Assembly: GCF_900111905.1 (NCBI RefSeq)
Contig: NZ_FOKM01000001.1
Coordinates: 248,001 to 312,000 of the forward strand
DNA length: 64,000 bases
Direction of reading: 5' to 3'
Origin: Rhizobium sp. NFR07
GTDB lineage: Bacteria > Pseudomonadota > Alphaproteobacteria > Rhizobiales > Rhizobiaceae
A program made the translations under genes and the position numbers. Positions 53,764-62,080 of the stretch are shown here, piece after piece. The notes beneath the pieces were generated by a model, which saw only the letters and a program-made list of their open reading frames with translations, ran no database searches and was not told the origin of the DNA. Numbering within the stretch: the stretch's first letter is position 1; each line of letters opens with the position of its first letter.

Positions 53764-54699
53764 TTACTTCGTCAGTTGCAATTGGGCGGCGATCTGCTGC
53801 ACGCCAAGCTTGGCGGCATCGGCCGGGCTCGGCTCGACGGTGAGGTCGAAGAGCGGCGCCACGCGGCTGTAGCGGCTGTTGAGGATGTTGTTGCCGACAA
53901 TGCCGATCGCCTCGCCCGGTACGAGCCAACCGGCGGCACGCGCCTGGCGGAATTCCGAGCCGATGACCAGACCCGAAACGTAATCGCCGATATCCTCGGG
54001 CTTCAGCACTCCAGCAAGCACGCCGGTACGCGCACTGAAAACGGAGGACAGGAAGGCATCGGCGGCCCGGGCGTCGCTTGCAGCGAATTCGGCACCGCGA
54101 TCGAAGGCTGGCCAGACAGGTTCTGCCCCGGGCGCCGGTTCGGCCGCCTTGGCGATGAAGGAGTGCTTGGTCAGCAGCGCGAAGATCTCGCCCGTCGCAT
54201 AGGTTTGGAAACCGGCGATGCGGCCGGCTTCGACCCGAGCCCATTTGCTGTGGGTACCGGGCAGGACGACGGTGCGGTCCCTGTCCAGTCCACAGCCGAC
54301 AATCTGGGTCTCCTCGCCGCGCATGACATCCGGGAAGGGCTTTGCCGCCGGATCGCGCATGCCGGGCAGGAAGGTGACGGCGGCGCCGTTTTCGAGCGTG
54401 ATCCGCCTTGTGCCGGCGCCCAGTTCGGCAAGGCCTGCCGGAGCATCGACATAAGGCACTTCAACCCAGCCGTTGCGGCTGGTGATCATGCCGCTGGCAA
54501 GGACCGGGAGGGGGCCGTGGGCAGTAAACCAGTCGCCGACTGATTCCATCAAGGCAGCCTCAAAGGCGCCGTCCTTGACGAACTGGATGCCGCCGCTCGT
54601 CGTGTCACGGCTGTCGAGTGTCTCACCTGTTGCCGAAACAAGTGCCGCACGCAGCGAACTCGTCCCCCAGTCAAGGATGATCGATACAGGTTGCGGCAT
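53764..54699 (-). CDS. dgoK: 2-dehydro-3-deoxygalactonokinase
   Basis: A 311-residue kinase phosphorylating KDGal at C6. IILDWGTSSLRAALVS is the first ATP-loop of the ASKHA fold, and MRGEETQIVGCG and VLPGTHSKWA are hallmark DgoK segments. GGAGG nine bases before the ATG at 54699 fixes the start; longer open sequence upstream looks non-coding. With dgoA it forms the lower part of the D-galactonate pathway. The dehydratase (DgoD), a transporter and a regulator are not found here. Confidence 0.92.
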   Translation of the reverse strand: MPQPVSIILDWGTSSLRAALVSATGETLDSRDTTSGGIQFVKDGAFEAALMESVGDWFTAHGPLPVLASGMITSRNGWVEVPYVDAPAGLAELGAGTRRITLENGAAVTFLPGMRDPAAKPFPDVMRGEETQIVGCGLDRDRTVVLPGTHSKWARVEAGRIAGFQTYATGEIFALLTKHSFIAKAAEPAPGAEPVWPAFDRGAEFAASDARAADAFLSSVFSARTGVLAGVLKPEDIGDYVSGLVIGSEFRQARAAGWLVPGEAIGIVGNNILNSRYSRVAPLFDLTVEPSPADAAKLGVQQIAAQLQLTK

Positions 54700-54983
54700 T
54701 CCAGATTTCCTCCCGAGAATGATTTTGCCCTTCGATAGCGCGCGGGTGGTCATCATGTCGAGAGCAGAGCCCGTAAAAGTCATACTTTTAGATCAGATGC
54801 GACAAATGGAGCGGGAAGCGCTTCAATCGTGAGAACCCGAAGGGAGCACTGCCTCCGGGGGCAGGGAAGCAAGACCGCAATGAGGGTTTTGAGAGGAGGC
54901 CACGATACCTGATCAAACCGGCTGGATGTTTGACGCGGCATTGACCGACGAATTGGTCGTTGGCAAGCGCGGCACGGTTTCAA
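54700..54983. other. intergenic region upstream of dgoK
   Basis: 284 bases holding the dgoKA promoter on the minus strand and lying downstream of the Wzz-like gene. Nothing specific was recognised, and no terminator-like hairpin stands out. Confidence 0.3.
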
Positions 54984-57176
54984 CTAGGCAGTGGGGCCGG
55001 AAAACAATTCAGAATCCGAGAAATTGTATAGGGCGTTCCTTTTGGCATCCACTCCATTTATCGCGATCATTATCTCCCCGTTGCGCGAACCTCTCAGATG
55101 CCTCAAGCTTAAATCGACCGCGCGTCGGCTCGTCGTAGCCCATTCCACGATGAGAAGCGTTCTTTCAGCCAGTGTCGAGAGTTTGATCGTTTCCGTCGAG
55201 CGTGAGGCCGATGCACAGGTGAATATGACGATCTGGCCTCGCGTACACGCCATGGCGATGATTTCCGCAAGGCCTGCCGAGGACGCCCTTCCTTTAAGTC
55301 CGGTTTTTCCGGCTGGGATAAAATCCATGCCGCTCCGGCTGTCATGGTGAATGATATCGCCGATTGAGGCTTGTCCACGGAGATATTCGTTCAAGCCTTG
55401 CTTTAGCTCGGATTTGAAGAAGGTTTCCAGATCTCCGCCTCGCAGGTTGCCATCAACCAGCAGGACTGAGCACCCGTTTGAGACAAGTTCGGCCGCGAGC
55501 GATCTTGCCACCAGTGACTTACAACCTCCATCGCCGACCGGGGTCACCACTATGCTCGCCGGCAGCGAGCCGCCACTGGCTTGCTTCAGCGAATTCAGGA
55601 GGCTGTGGATTGCCCCTTCAAATGCATCATCCGGCACTTTCGCAAACGGCTTCAGCGGCTTTCTCCAGCCGTTCCTCCTCAATTGCGGTATATAACCTGC
55701 GGGTATCATGCGCGCGGTGCCAGCCAGCTGGTCGAAGCTGCGAATTCTTTTATCCAGCATTTCGACCAGAAAGGCGGCGGTTATCGCAATCGAGGTGGAT
55801 GCCAGGAACGCGCTGACCAGATAGAAAAGCCGGCCGCGGCCCTGCGGCCCGATCGGCACCGCTGCAGGTGAAAGAACCTCCACCTCGGTCCCAGGCAGCA
55901 TCGCTTCTCCGGCAAGGCTCCGCCGCTGCCCTTCAAGCTTGTCGAGGGCCGTCTGCTCACGGTCAAAGGCACGTTCAAGTCGAGCGAGCTCGGCCTGAGC
56001 AAGCAACGACCGCGAACGTTTCTCGTCTGCGACCATCAAGTCGGAGCGGACGGCGTCGTATTCCCGGTCAAGTGCGATGAGCCTAGCACGCAGGGACTGC
56101 AGATATCGATCGACTGCGAGCATGAGATCGGCACGCGATTTGGCGATCGACGCGCGCCGGTCGATCACCGCCTGAGCATTCTCTTCATAGGTATCGAGCA
56201 GCCGGTCGAGATCTCGCTGCTGCGCCCGGAAATCCTCGGCTATCGCGCCGATATTTCCGGGAGCAGATATGCTGCTCAATGCCGCCGATGATTCATCTGC
56301 CTTTTCCAGAACGGTAATTTCGCCTGCTATCTCGGCGCGGTTCTGGGCAATTGTTGCCTGTCGTTCGTTCAGTTCGGCCACAGATTTGAGCTGCTCACCC
56401 GGAGCCTCCTCACTGAGTGCCCCACCCATCATCTCACGATATGTATCGGCTGCGACGCGCGCCGCTTCGGCAATTTTCTGCTGTTCTTCGATGCGCTGCC
56501 TTGCCCACACCTCCGCGGCGTCCAGGCGGCGGCGAATGCCGTCGTTACGCTCGTCGAGATAGACACTGATGAGCTGGTTCGGCGCGGCAGCCGCCAGTTC
56601 GGGATCAGTTGCCTCGAATCCTATGTGAATGACATCTCCCAGTGAGTCCCGCCAGACGCGAAGAGCCCCGTAATATTCCGGAATTATGCGTTCGAGTCCG
56701 TCTTGTTCCGGTGGCGCGTTTTTGCGCCGATCAATCAAACCGCGCAGCATATCCCGGGCTTGACTGACAAACGAAGCTTTGCGCAAGGCCGGATTGAACT
56801 CGACAAGCTCATCCAGTCGCAGGTCACGGATCACCCGCTCCGCAACGCTCCGAGAAAGAAGCCGCTCCATTTCCGACCTCAGATCCAGCGGTTCGTTGCG
56901 GCCCGCTTCTTCGGCACTGAGCGTCGTCGCCAGAGGTTTGTGGATGATCAGCCGGGATTCGGACCGATAGGACGGTTTCAGGTCCCATATTGCAGCAAGG
57001 GCGGCAGTCGTGAAGAGGATCACGAGCACCAGGATCATTACAATCCGCCGGCGTAAAATGCGCAGACCCGAACCGAGGTCAAAGTCGTCGGCCTTGGTTT
57101 CGATCTCAAAGCGCGGTTGGTGATGCATCGGCGACAGGGGCAGATGCCGGTCCGGCGGGAATGTAGAAATCGTCAT
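54984..57176 (-). CDS. Wzz/ExoP-like polysaccharide chain-length protein with degenerate kinase domain
   Basis: A 730-residue protein with the Wzz fold: a membrane helix at about 46-66 (RIVMILVLVILFTTAALAAI), a long periplasmic coiled-coil region (about 70-440), the PxxP-like stretch VLSPAAVPIGPQG and a second helix (LFYLVSAFLASTSIAITAAF). A C-terminal domain of about 230 residues resembles bacterial tyrosine kinases. Its Walker A region reads VGDGGCKSLVA instead of GEGKS, Walker A' reads VDGNLRGGD, and the usual C-terminal Tyr cluster is missing (only ALYNF). It probably controls polysaccharide length without autophosphorylation. First of four overlapping minus-strand genes by position, last by transcription. 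Confidence 0.87.
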   Translation of the reverse strand: MTISTFPPDRHLPLSPMHHQPRFEIETKADDFDLGSGLRILRRRIVMILVLVILFTTAALAAIWDLKPSYRSESRLIIHKPLATTLSAEEAGRNEPLDLRSEMERLLSRSVAERVIRDLRLDELVEFNPALRKASFVSQARDMLRGLIDRRKNAPPEQDGLERIIPEYYGALRVWRDSLGDVIHIGFEATDPELAAAAPNQLISVYLDERNDGIRRRLDAAEVWARQRIEEQQKIAEAARVAADTYREMMGGALSEEAPGEQLKSVAELNERQATIAQNRAEIAGEITVLEKADESSAALSSISAPGNIGAIAEDFRAQQRDLDRLLDTYEENAQAVIDRRASIAKSRADLMLAVDRYLQSLRARLIALDREYDAVRSDLMVADEKRSRSLLAQAELARLERAFDREQTALDKLEGQRRSLAGEAMLPGTEVEVLSPAAVPIGPQGRGRLFYLVSAFLASTSIAITAAFLVEMLDKRIRSFDQLAGTARMIPAGYIPQLRRNGWRKPLKPFAKVPDDAFEGAIHSLLNSLKQASGGSLPASIVVTPVGDGGCKSLVARSLAAELVSNGCSVLLVDGNLRGGDLETFFKSELKQGLNEYLRGQASIGDIIHHDSRSGMDFIPAGKTGLKGRASSAGLAEIIAMACTRGQIVIFTCASASRSTETIKLSTLAERTLLIVEWATTSRRAVDLSLRHLRGSRNGEIMIAINGVDAKRNALYNFSDSELFSGPTA

Positions 57177-58315
57177 GGGCGGCCGCCCGTTTTCCGAGGC
57201 CGAGCAAGGACGGCCTCATAGAGTTCCTCCAAAGATCGCATATAAGCATTCATACTGAAATGATTGAGATAATGGGCACGACCTTTGACCGAAAGATGCT
57301 TCAGTGCCGCCGGATCTGCGAGCAATTTCGCCAACGCGGCCGCCAAGGCATCCGGATCGCCAACCGGCACGAAGACACCGGTTTCTCCGTCAGTGATGAC
57401 TTCCTCATGGGCCCCGACACGGGTCGTGACGACCGCAAGACCGTGAGCCAATCCCTCTATCACTGCCATGGCCATGCCCTCGGCATGCGAAGGCAGAACA
57501 AGAATATCTGCGCTGGCACACAGGGACTGCGTCTCATCAGCATCCAGCCAGCCGGGCATCTCCACCCGCTCCGACAGCCTCGCGGCTATGGCCTTGTTGC
57601 GATAGTCGTCTACGGGTCCATCGCCCGCGAGCACAGCCCTCCACGACAAGTCCGTCATCGCCGGATGGCTCAGCGCCAGCAGAAGTTCGGGAACTCCTTT
57701 ACGTTCACTAAGCCGGCCGAGGAACACGATCAGCGGCGTGGCGTCGATACGAACACCGCCAGCTCCGGGATCCGGCACGCAATTGCGGGCGACAACGATG
57801 CGCCGATCGTCCACTCCCAGCAGCGTCGCAAGCGTCATGCGATCACGCTGCCCCAGCACAACGACGCAATCGGCGCGCCGAAACATTCGGCGTATAAGCC
57901 ATTGTTGACGTGGAGAGCGCGTCGCGAAATCAGCTGCATAATCGTAGTCATGCAGGTGCAGCAAGTGGACACATCCGAACAAGCTGGCGGCCTCGGTAAG
58001 GATCAGTTTTCGCGCCGTGCTGCCTCGGCCCGCGACATGGATTTGATGAATTCGCCGTGGAGCCAGCAGCCGATCCTTTGCCATGGCCAGGATCGCACCG
58101 AACAGGCGCATGGGTGATGTAGCCGCGGACCACCGGGGACCTCTGGTATCGGTTACAAGATGCCTTCCACCCGTCCGCTTCGCCGTATCGACGATGTAAC
58201 CAACCAGTCGGCCGATGCCTCCACCTTTTTCGCAACCGCCCGGCACATAGTGGCGAACGAGGGCAGTGCCATGTGTCGCGATCCGATTTCCATCCGTAGG
58301 AGCCTTCATCAGCAT
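57173..58315 (-). CDS. glycosyltransferase family 4
   Basis: A 380-residue GT-B glycosyltransferase of family GT4. The nucleotide-sugar region includes VFLGRLSERKGVPELLLAL and the E-x7-E motif in HAEGMAMAVIEGLAHGLAV. It transfers a sugar to a lipid-linked or nascent exopolysaccharide at the cytoplasmic side of the membrane. It overlaps the Wzz-like gene by four bases (ATGA) and the next glycosyltransferase by seven. Donor and acceptor cannot be deduced. Confidence 0.9.
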   Translation of the reverse strand: MLMKAPTDGNRIATHGTALVRHYVPGGCEKGGGIGRLVGYIVDTAKRTGGRHLVTDTRGPRWSAATSPMRLFGAILAMAKDRLLAPRRIHQIHVAGRGSTARKLILTEAASLFGCVHLLHLHDYDYAADFATRSPRQQWLIRRMFRRADCVVVLGQRDRMTLATLLGVDDRRIVVARNCVPDPGAGGVRIDATPLIVFLGRLSERKGVPELLLALSHPAMTDLSWRAVLAGDGPVDDYRNKAIAARLSERVEMPGWLDADETQSLCASADILVLPSHAEGMAMAVIEGLAHGLAVVTTRVGAHEEVITDGETGVFVPVGDPDALAAALAKLLADPAALKHLSVKGRAHYLNHFSMNAYMRSLEELYEAVLARPRKTGGRP

Positions 58316-59409
58316 TTTCCGGCTACCTCCCGATAAACCGCCGCGGCCTGCGCTCCCACCTGTTCAGGCGAATTCGGACCCGTCGCCCACTCGAGCGCTC
58401 TGTTGCCGAAATCTCTTCTGAGCTCGCCGTTTTCCGCGAGCAGAAAAATAGCTCGGGCCAGTTGCTCCACATCGCCGGACGGAACGACCAGTCCGAGCCC
58501 GTTTGGCTGAACCGTCGCGCGCAGTTCGCCGACATCCGTCACGATGACCGGCTTGCCAAACGCAGCAGCGAGATTGAGCACGCCGCTCTGGGATGCCTCG
58601 GTATAGGGAAGCACGATGATGTCGGCATCCAGGAAAAGCTGGGCCACCTCGGCGTCTTCTATGAAGCGGTTGCGAACGTCATAGCGGCGGGGGTCTCCCA
58701 TCAGCGGTCTGAACATCCACGGATCATCGCCTCGGCCCGCCACGAAGACTTGCAGATTTGGAAGGCTGTCCTTCAGCATCGCCTCGGCGCGGACGAGCTG
58801 CTCCAGCCCCTTGTAGGCAAAGACCCGACCGAAAAGCAGGACACGCAATGTCCCATCGTCCGGGCGTCGCTGCATCTTCTGACGCCGGGCGAGATCTGCA
58901 TATCGATGAATGGCGGGGTGCGACAGCACGTGAACGCGGTCGGGAGACTTCGAATATCTGTCAAGGACCATGCGCTTCAACCCCTCGCCGTGCACGACAA
59001 CGTGCTCCGACTGCCTCACCATGAGCTCCGGAGCCCAGCCGGGCAGCGTTCGGGTGTCGGTATCGCCGGGATGTGTTTCCACGTCATGTACGGTCGTCAC
59101 CAGCGGGATCGGGCGCCAGAATGGAACAGCCAGGTTCAACCAGAGCGTGGTATTGCTGAGGAGGTGAATGACCTGCGGACGCTCCCGCCGAATGAACCGG
59201 GTAAGCTGATGCAGGAACCAGGGATTGGCGAGCGAGCGATGCCGTGGCCAGTCCAGAAGATGCAAGTCGATGGCCGGATCGAAGGAGGACGCAAGGTGTG
59301 CGTAGCGGCGGCGCGGCACTCCGAGAACGACATCGAGATGCCGCGCAACCCCGCCGGCGAAGGAGATCGTATAGTCCTCGAGTTCTGAAACAAGCAGGAG
59401 GGCTTTCAT
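58309..59409 (-). CDS. glycosyltransferase family 4
   Basis: A 366-residue GT4-type protein (MKALLLVSELEDYTISFAGG at the start, LLFGRVFAYKGLEQLVRAE in the donor domain). The usual E-x7-E motif is PYTEASQSGVLNLAAAFGKP, with the second Glu replaced by Asn, a variant seen in some GT4 proteins. It is part of the same polysaccharide assembly operon. The start at 59409 overlaps the GT2 stop by four bases; the 88-codon open extension upstream overlaps that gene out of frame and is discarded. Confidence 0.89.
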   Translation of the reverse strand: MKALLLVSELEDYTISFAGGVARHLDVVLGVPRRRYAHLASSFDPAIDLHLLDWPRHRSLANPWFLHQLTRFIRRERPQVIHLLSNTTLWLNLAVPFWRPIPLVTTVHDVETHPGDTDTRTLPGWAPELMVRQSEHVVVHGEGLKRMVLDRYSKSPDRVHVLSHPAIHRYADLARRQKMQRRPDDGTLRVLLFGRVFAYKGLEQLVRAEAMLKDSLPNLQVFVAGRGDDPWMFRPLMGDPRRYDVRNRFIEDAEVAQLFLDADIIVLPYTEASQSGVLNLAAAFGKPVIVTDVGELRATVQPNGLGLVVPSGDVEQLARAIFLLAENGELRRDFGNRALEWATGPNSPEQVGAQAAAVYREVAGKC

Positions 59410-60356
59410 TGTTCGGGCTCCGCGAGGCCTGCTCCTACGCCGGGACCAGGAAGCGTACGGGTTACACGCCACGCGTCGCGCAACCGCCGCAGCAGGTTCG
59501 GCTCTCCGGCAAAGAAGACCCCGTCCATGCCGAGCCTGAGGCGGGTAAACATGTCTGCTCCGTCCAGCATGGCAGATGCCACCTGATAGGGATGATGGTC
59601 GGTGAGATGCAGCCTTTCTCCAAGGCCGCGGGTGAGCAGAAACCGGTTCGTTGCGTCCAGTGTTGCGCGCCAATGAGCCATCCGCTTTCGCAACATGGCC
59701 GCGTCAACGGACTGCCGATACCAGTTGTTGCTGTGGATCCGGTAGAAACCGTGCGACTCCGGCAGAGCTGCGACACTCCCCAGAAATGGATAGATTCCCA
59801 CGAGCCAGGCATCAGCGGAGATGCGAAAATCCTCCGGTATGTCCCCGGCTGTGTCCCATGCGCTGCGTCTGACAGCAACAGCGGACGTCATGGGGAAAGG
59901 CCACCAACCAGCGGACCTCATAAGCCGTGGCGCAAGATTGCCCGCGCACAGGGTACGGGGGATCGGTCTCATCGTCGGGGAGCCATCAGACAAGACGGGC
60001 TGCAGCCGGTGATAGGCAAGCGATAGCTGAGCATCGGCCTTAAACGCCTTTGCTATCGCCGAGAGCTTGGTCGGCGCCCACCAGTCGTCGGCATCCAGAA
60101 AACAGAGGATCTCGCCGCTGCTCGAATGAACAGCCGTGTTGATGGCAGCCGCCTGGCCCCTGTTCTTTTGAAACAGGACTTTCACCCGGTCGCCATAGGC
60201 TTCCAAGATGGCAGGCGACTGGTCGCTGGACCCGTCGTCAACCACGACTATCTCGACGTCCACTGCCTGCTGCCCCAAAGCGCTATCAATCGCACGACCA
60301 ACGAAACGGCCGTAATTGTAGTTATTTATCAGGACACTGATGGCCGCCCGATCCAT
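59406..60356 (-). CDS. glycosyltransferase family 2
   Basis: A 316-residue GT-A glycosyltransferase of family 2. The donor-binding motifs VVVDDGSSDQSPAIL and CFLDADDWWAPTKL (with the DxD metal site) are complete. It is likely the first gene of the operon leading through two GT4 genes to the Wzz-like gene. It presumably adds one sugar of the exopolysaccharide repeat unit. No membrane helix is visible, so it acts at the inner face of the membrane. Confidence 0.91.
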   Translation of the reverse strand: MDRAAISVLINNYNYGRFVGRAIDSALGQQAVDVEIVVVDDGSSDQSPAILEAYGDRVKVLFQKNRGQAAAINTAVHSSSGEILCFLDADDWWAPTKLSAIAKAFKADAQLSLAYHRLQPVLSDGSPTMRPIPRTLCAGNLAPRLMRSAGWWPFPMTSAVAVRRSAWDTAGDIPEDFRISADAWLVGIYPFLGSVAALPESHGFYRIHSNNWYRQSVDAAMLRKRMAHWRATLDATNRFLLTRGLGERLHLTDHHPYQVASAMLDGADMFTRLRLGMDGVFFAGEPNLLRRLRDAWRVTRTLPGPGVGAGLAEPEQ

Positions 60357-60570
60357 AAAACCTCACAAGCAGTGCGGAACAGCCTGCACCAGATTAAACG
60401 CCTCACATCAGTTGAGCGATGGCACTCGCGCACGATGTCCGACATGGTATGAATTCGTCACCAAGCTAGCGGTGAACCGATACGCGTAACATCTGGCCTT
60501 ATGGTGGACCGGCTTCATCCTGGAATGCACCTTTCGACCGTTGAACTCAGTCGATAGGGGAGGGAGAGTA
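60357..60570. promoter_or_regulatory. divergent promoter region of the two polysaccharide arms
   Basis: The 214 bases separate the leftward glycosyltransferase operon from the rightward polymerase operon. Promoters for both must lie here. No clear operator or hairpin was found. Confidence 0.3.
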
Positions 60571-60771
60571 ATGTCCCCGCACGATGATCAGGAGCATAAG
60601 CGGGAGCCGTTCCTTCATTTGCGTCGATTGACTGCCAATACCGCCAGATGGTTGTTCTTGCTGAACAAGCGCAGCCGTGTGAGGGGCAAATGTCTTCCCA
60701 AGTCGCCGCGATACGCGATCAAGGGTTTATTGTCTGTTCAAAGCAGGCGAGCTCGACATGAGGGCCAATAG
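60571..60771 (+). CDS. small basic protein of unknown function
   Basis: A possible 66-residue, strongly basic protein (MSPHDDQEHKREPFLHLRRL at the start, SRVRGKCLPKSPRYAIKGLL later) with GGGAGAG five bases before its ATG. Its last 14 bases overlap the start of the polymerase gene, as expected for coupled translation. No membrane helix, signal or known family is recognised. It could also be a chance frame in the leader of the polymerase gene; the good ribosome site is the main argument for it. Confidence 0.35.
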   Translation: MSPHDDQEHKREPFLHLRRLTANTARWLFLLNKRSRVRGKCLPKSPRYAIKGLLSVQSRRARHEGQ

Positions 60772-62080
60772 CCTCGCCAGCGTGATGTCGCCGGCTGTCA
60801 ACTGGCGAGCGCTGGAATGTTGGGGCGCAGGGATCTCAATTTTCCTCCAGACCGGCGCACTCTTTCCGCTTTTGCTGACAGATGCAGACGGGAGCCTCAG
60901 CGATCCGGCCAAGGCAAAACTGCGACTTCTCTCCCTGCCCGTATATGCATTCACGGCCTTGGCTCTGGCGCGAAACATTCCGCATTTTCTTATTGCTCTC
61001 AGGCGAGATCTGATTTTTCCGCTTATCCTCGTTCTGCCGTTTCTGTCGATCTTCTGGTCTGTCAGCCCGTCAACAAGCCTGAGGCGTGCAGTCGGCCTGC
61101 TCTTCACCATACTTCTGGCCTACGCCCTCGCCATACGTTTCACGCCGAGACAGCTGCTTATGATCGTCTTTGCGACTGTCGGAGCATGTATTCTTCTGAG
61201 CGTTGTCGCGTTGATTGCCTCACCAAATCTCGCCCGGATGCCTTTGGATGGCTCCATAAGGGGTATCTTCGTCCATAAGAACATCCTTGGCTGGTACGCC
61301 AGCATAATGATCCCGGTGGCCACGATCATGCTGATAGACGGCACTATGGGATGGCGTCGAACCGCGTTCATGCTTCTGGCTGCAGGTACGTTCTGCCTTT
61401 TAATGTCGGGATCGATGACGGCAACGATCACCACAGGATCGGCATTCTGTCTTATCGGATTCTATACCATCCTCCAGCGAACGCATGGCATTGCCCGCAT
61501 CCTGATCATTCTCTTTTCCATCCAGATGCTGGTGTGGCTCCTCGTTATGCTCCATGAATTTCTGGTTCCGGTGCTGGAGGGGCTCGGCAAGGATGCTACG
61601 TTGACCGGCCGGGTGCCGTTGTGGGAGTTGGTCGATGGCCAGATAGCAGCTCACCCGATTTTCGGCTTCGGCTATCAGGCCTTCTGGACCGAGGCCAACC
61701 CTGATGCCTGGACCATATGGGAAGCTATCCAGTGGATGGCGCCACACTCGCATAACGGCTTTCGCGACACCATGCTGAGTTTTGGAATAAGCGGAACAAT
61801 GCTGTTCGCCGTAGTGCTTCTGCGCGCAGTGCGCCAAGGCGCAGTCCTGCATTGCCGTGATCCGCACTATGGCTGGCTGTGGTTGAACGTCTTCCTGGTC
61901 ATGATTCTCGTCATGAACCTTACCGAGAGCATGTTTCTCATCCAGAACGACGCCATCTTTGTACTGTTTGCCACAGCGATCATCATGTTTTCGCTTTATG
62001 CGCCGGTGGTGTCGTTAAGTTCGAGTCCGCTGCGGCCGACCTTTGCCCCCGGCGCGACCAGAATCCTGCAAATCAGATGA
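60758..62080 (+). CDS. O-antigen ligase / ExoQ-Wzy-like polysaccharide polymerase
   Basis: A 440-residue protein with about ten membrane helices. The large periplasmic loop and conserved block typical of the O-antigen-ligase/ExoQ superfamily are present (IRGIFVHKNILGWYASIMI, later TLTGRVPLWELVDGQ, and HSHNGFRDTMLSFG with the conserved His). It would polymerise repeat units exported to the periplasm. Its stop overlaps the start of the following beta-helix gene (ATGA), tying the two together. Divergent from the glycosyltransferase operon. Confidence 0.88.
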   Translation: MRANSLASVMSPAVNWRALECWGAGISIFLQTGALFPLLLTDADGSLSDPAKAKLRLLSLPVYAFTALALARNIPHFLIALRRDLIFPLILVLPFLSIFWSVSPSTSLRRAVGLLFTILLAYALAIRFTPRQLLMIVFATVGACILLSVVALIASPNLARMPLDGSIRGIFVHKNILGWYASIMIPVATIMLIDGTMGWRRTAFMLLAAGTFCLLMSGSMTATITTGSAFCLIGFYTILQRTHGIARILIILFSIQMLVWLLVMLHEFLVPVLEGLGKDATLTGRVPLWELVDGQIAAHPIFGFGYQAFWTEANPDAWTIWEAIQWMAPHSHNGFRDTMLSFGISGTMLFAVVLLRAVRQGAVLHCRDPHYGWLWLNVFLVMILVMNLTESMFLIQNDAIFVLFATAIIMFSLYAPVVSLSSSPLRPTFAPGATRILQIR

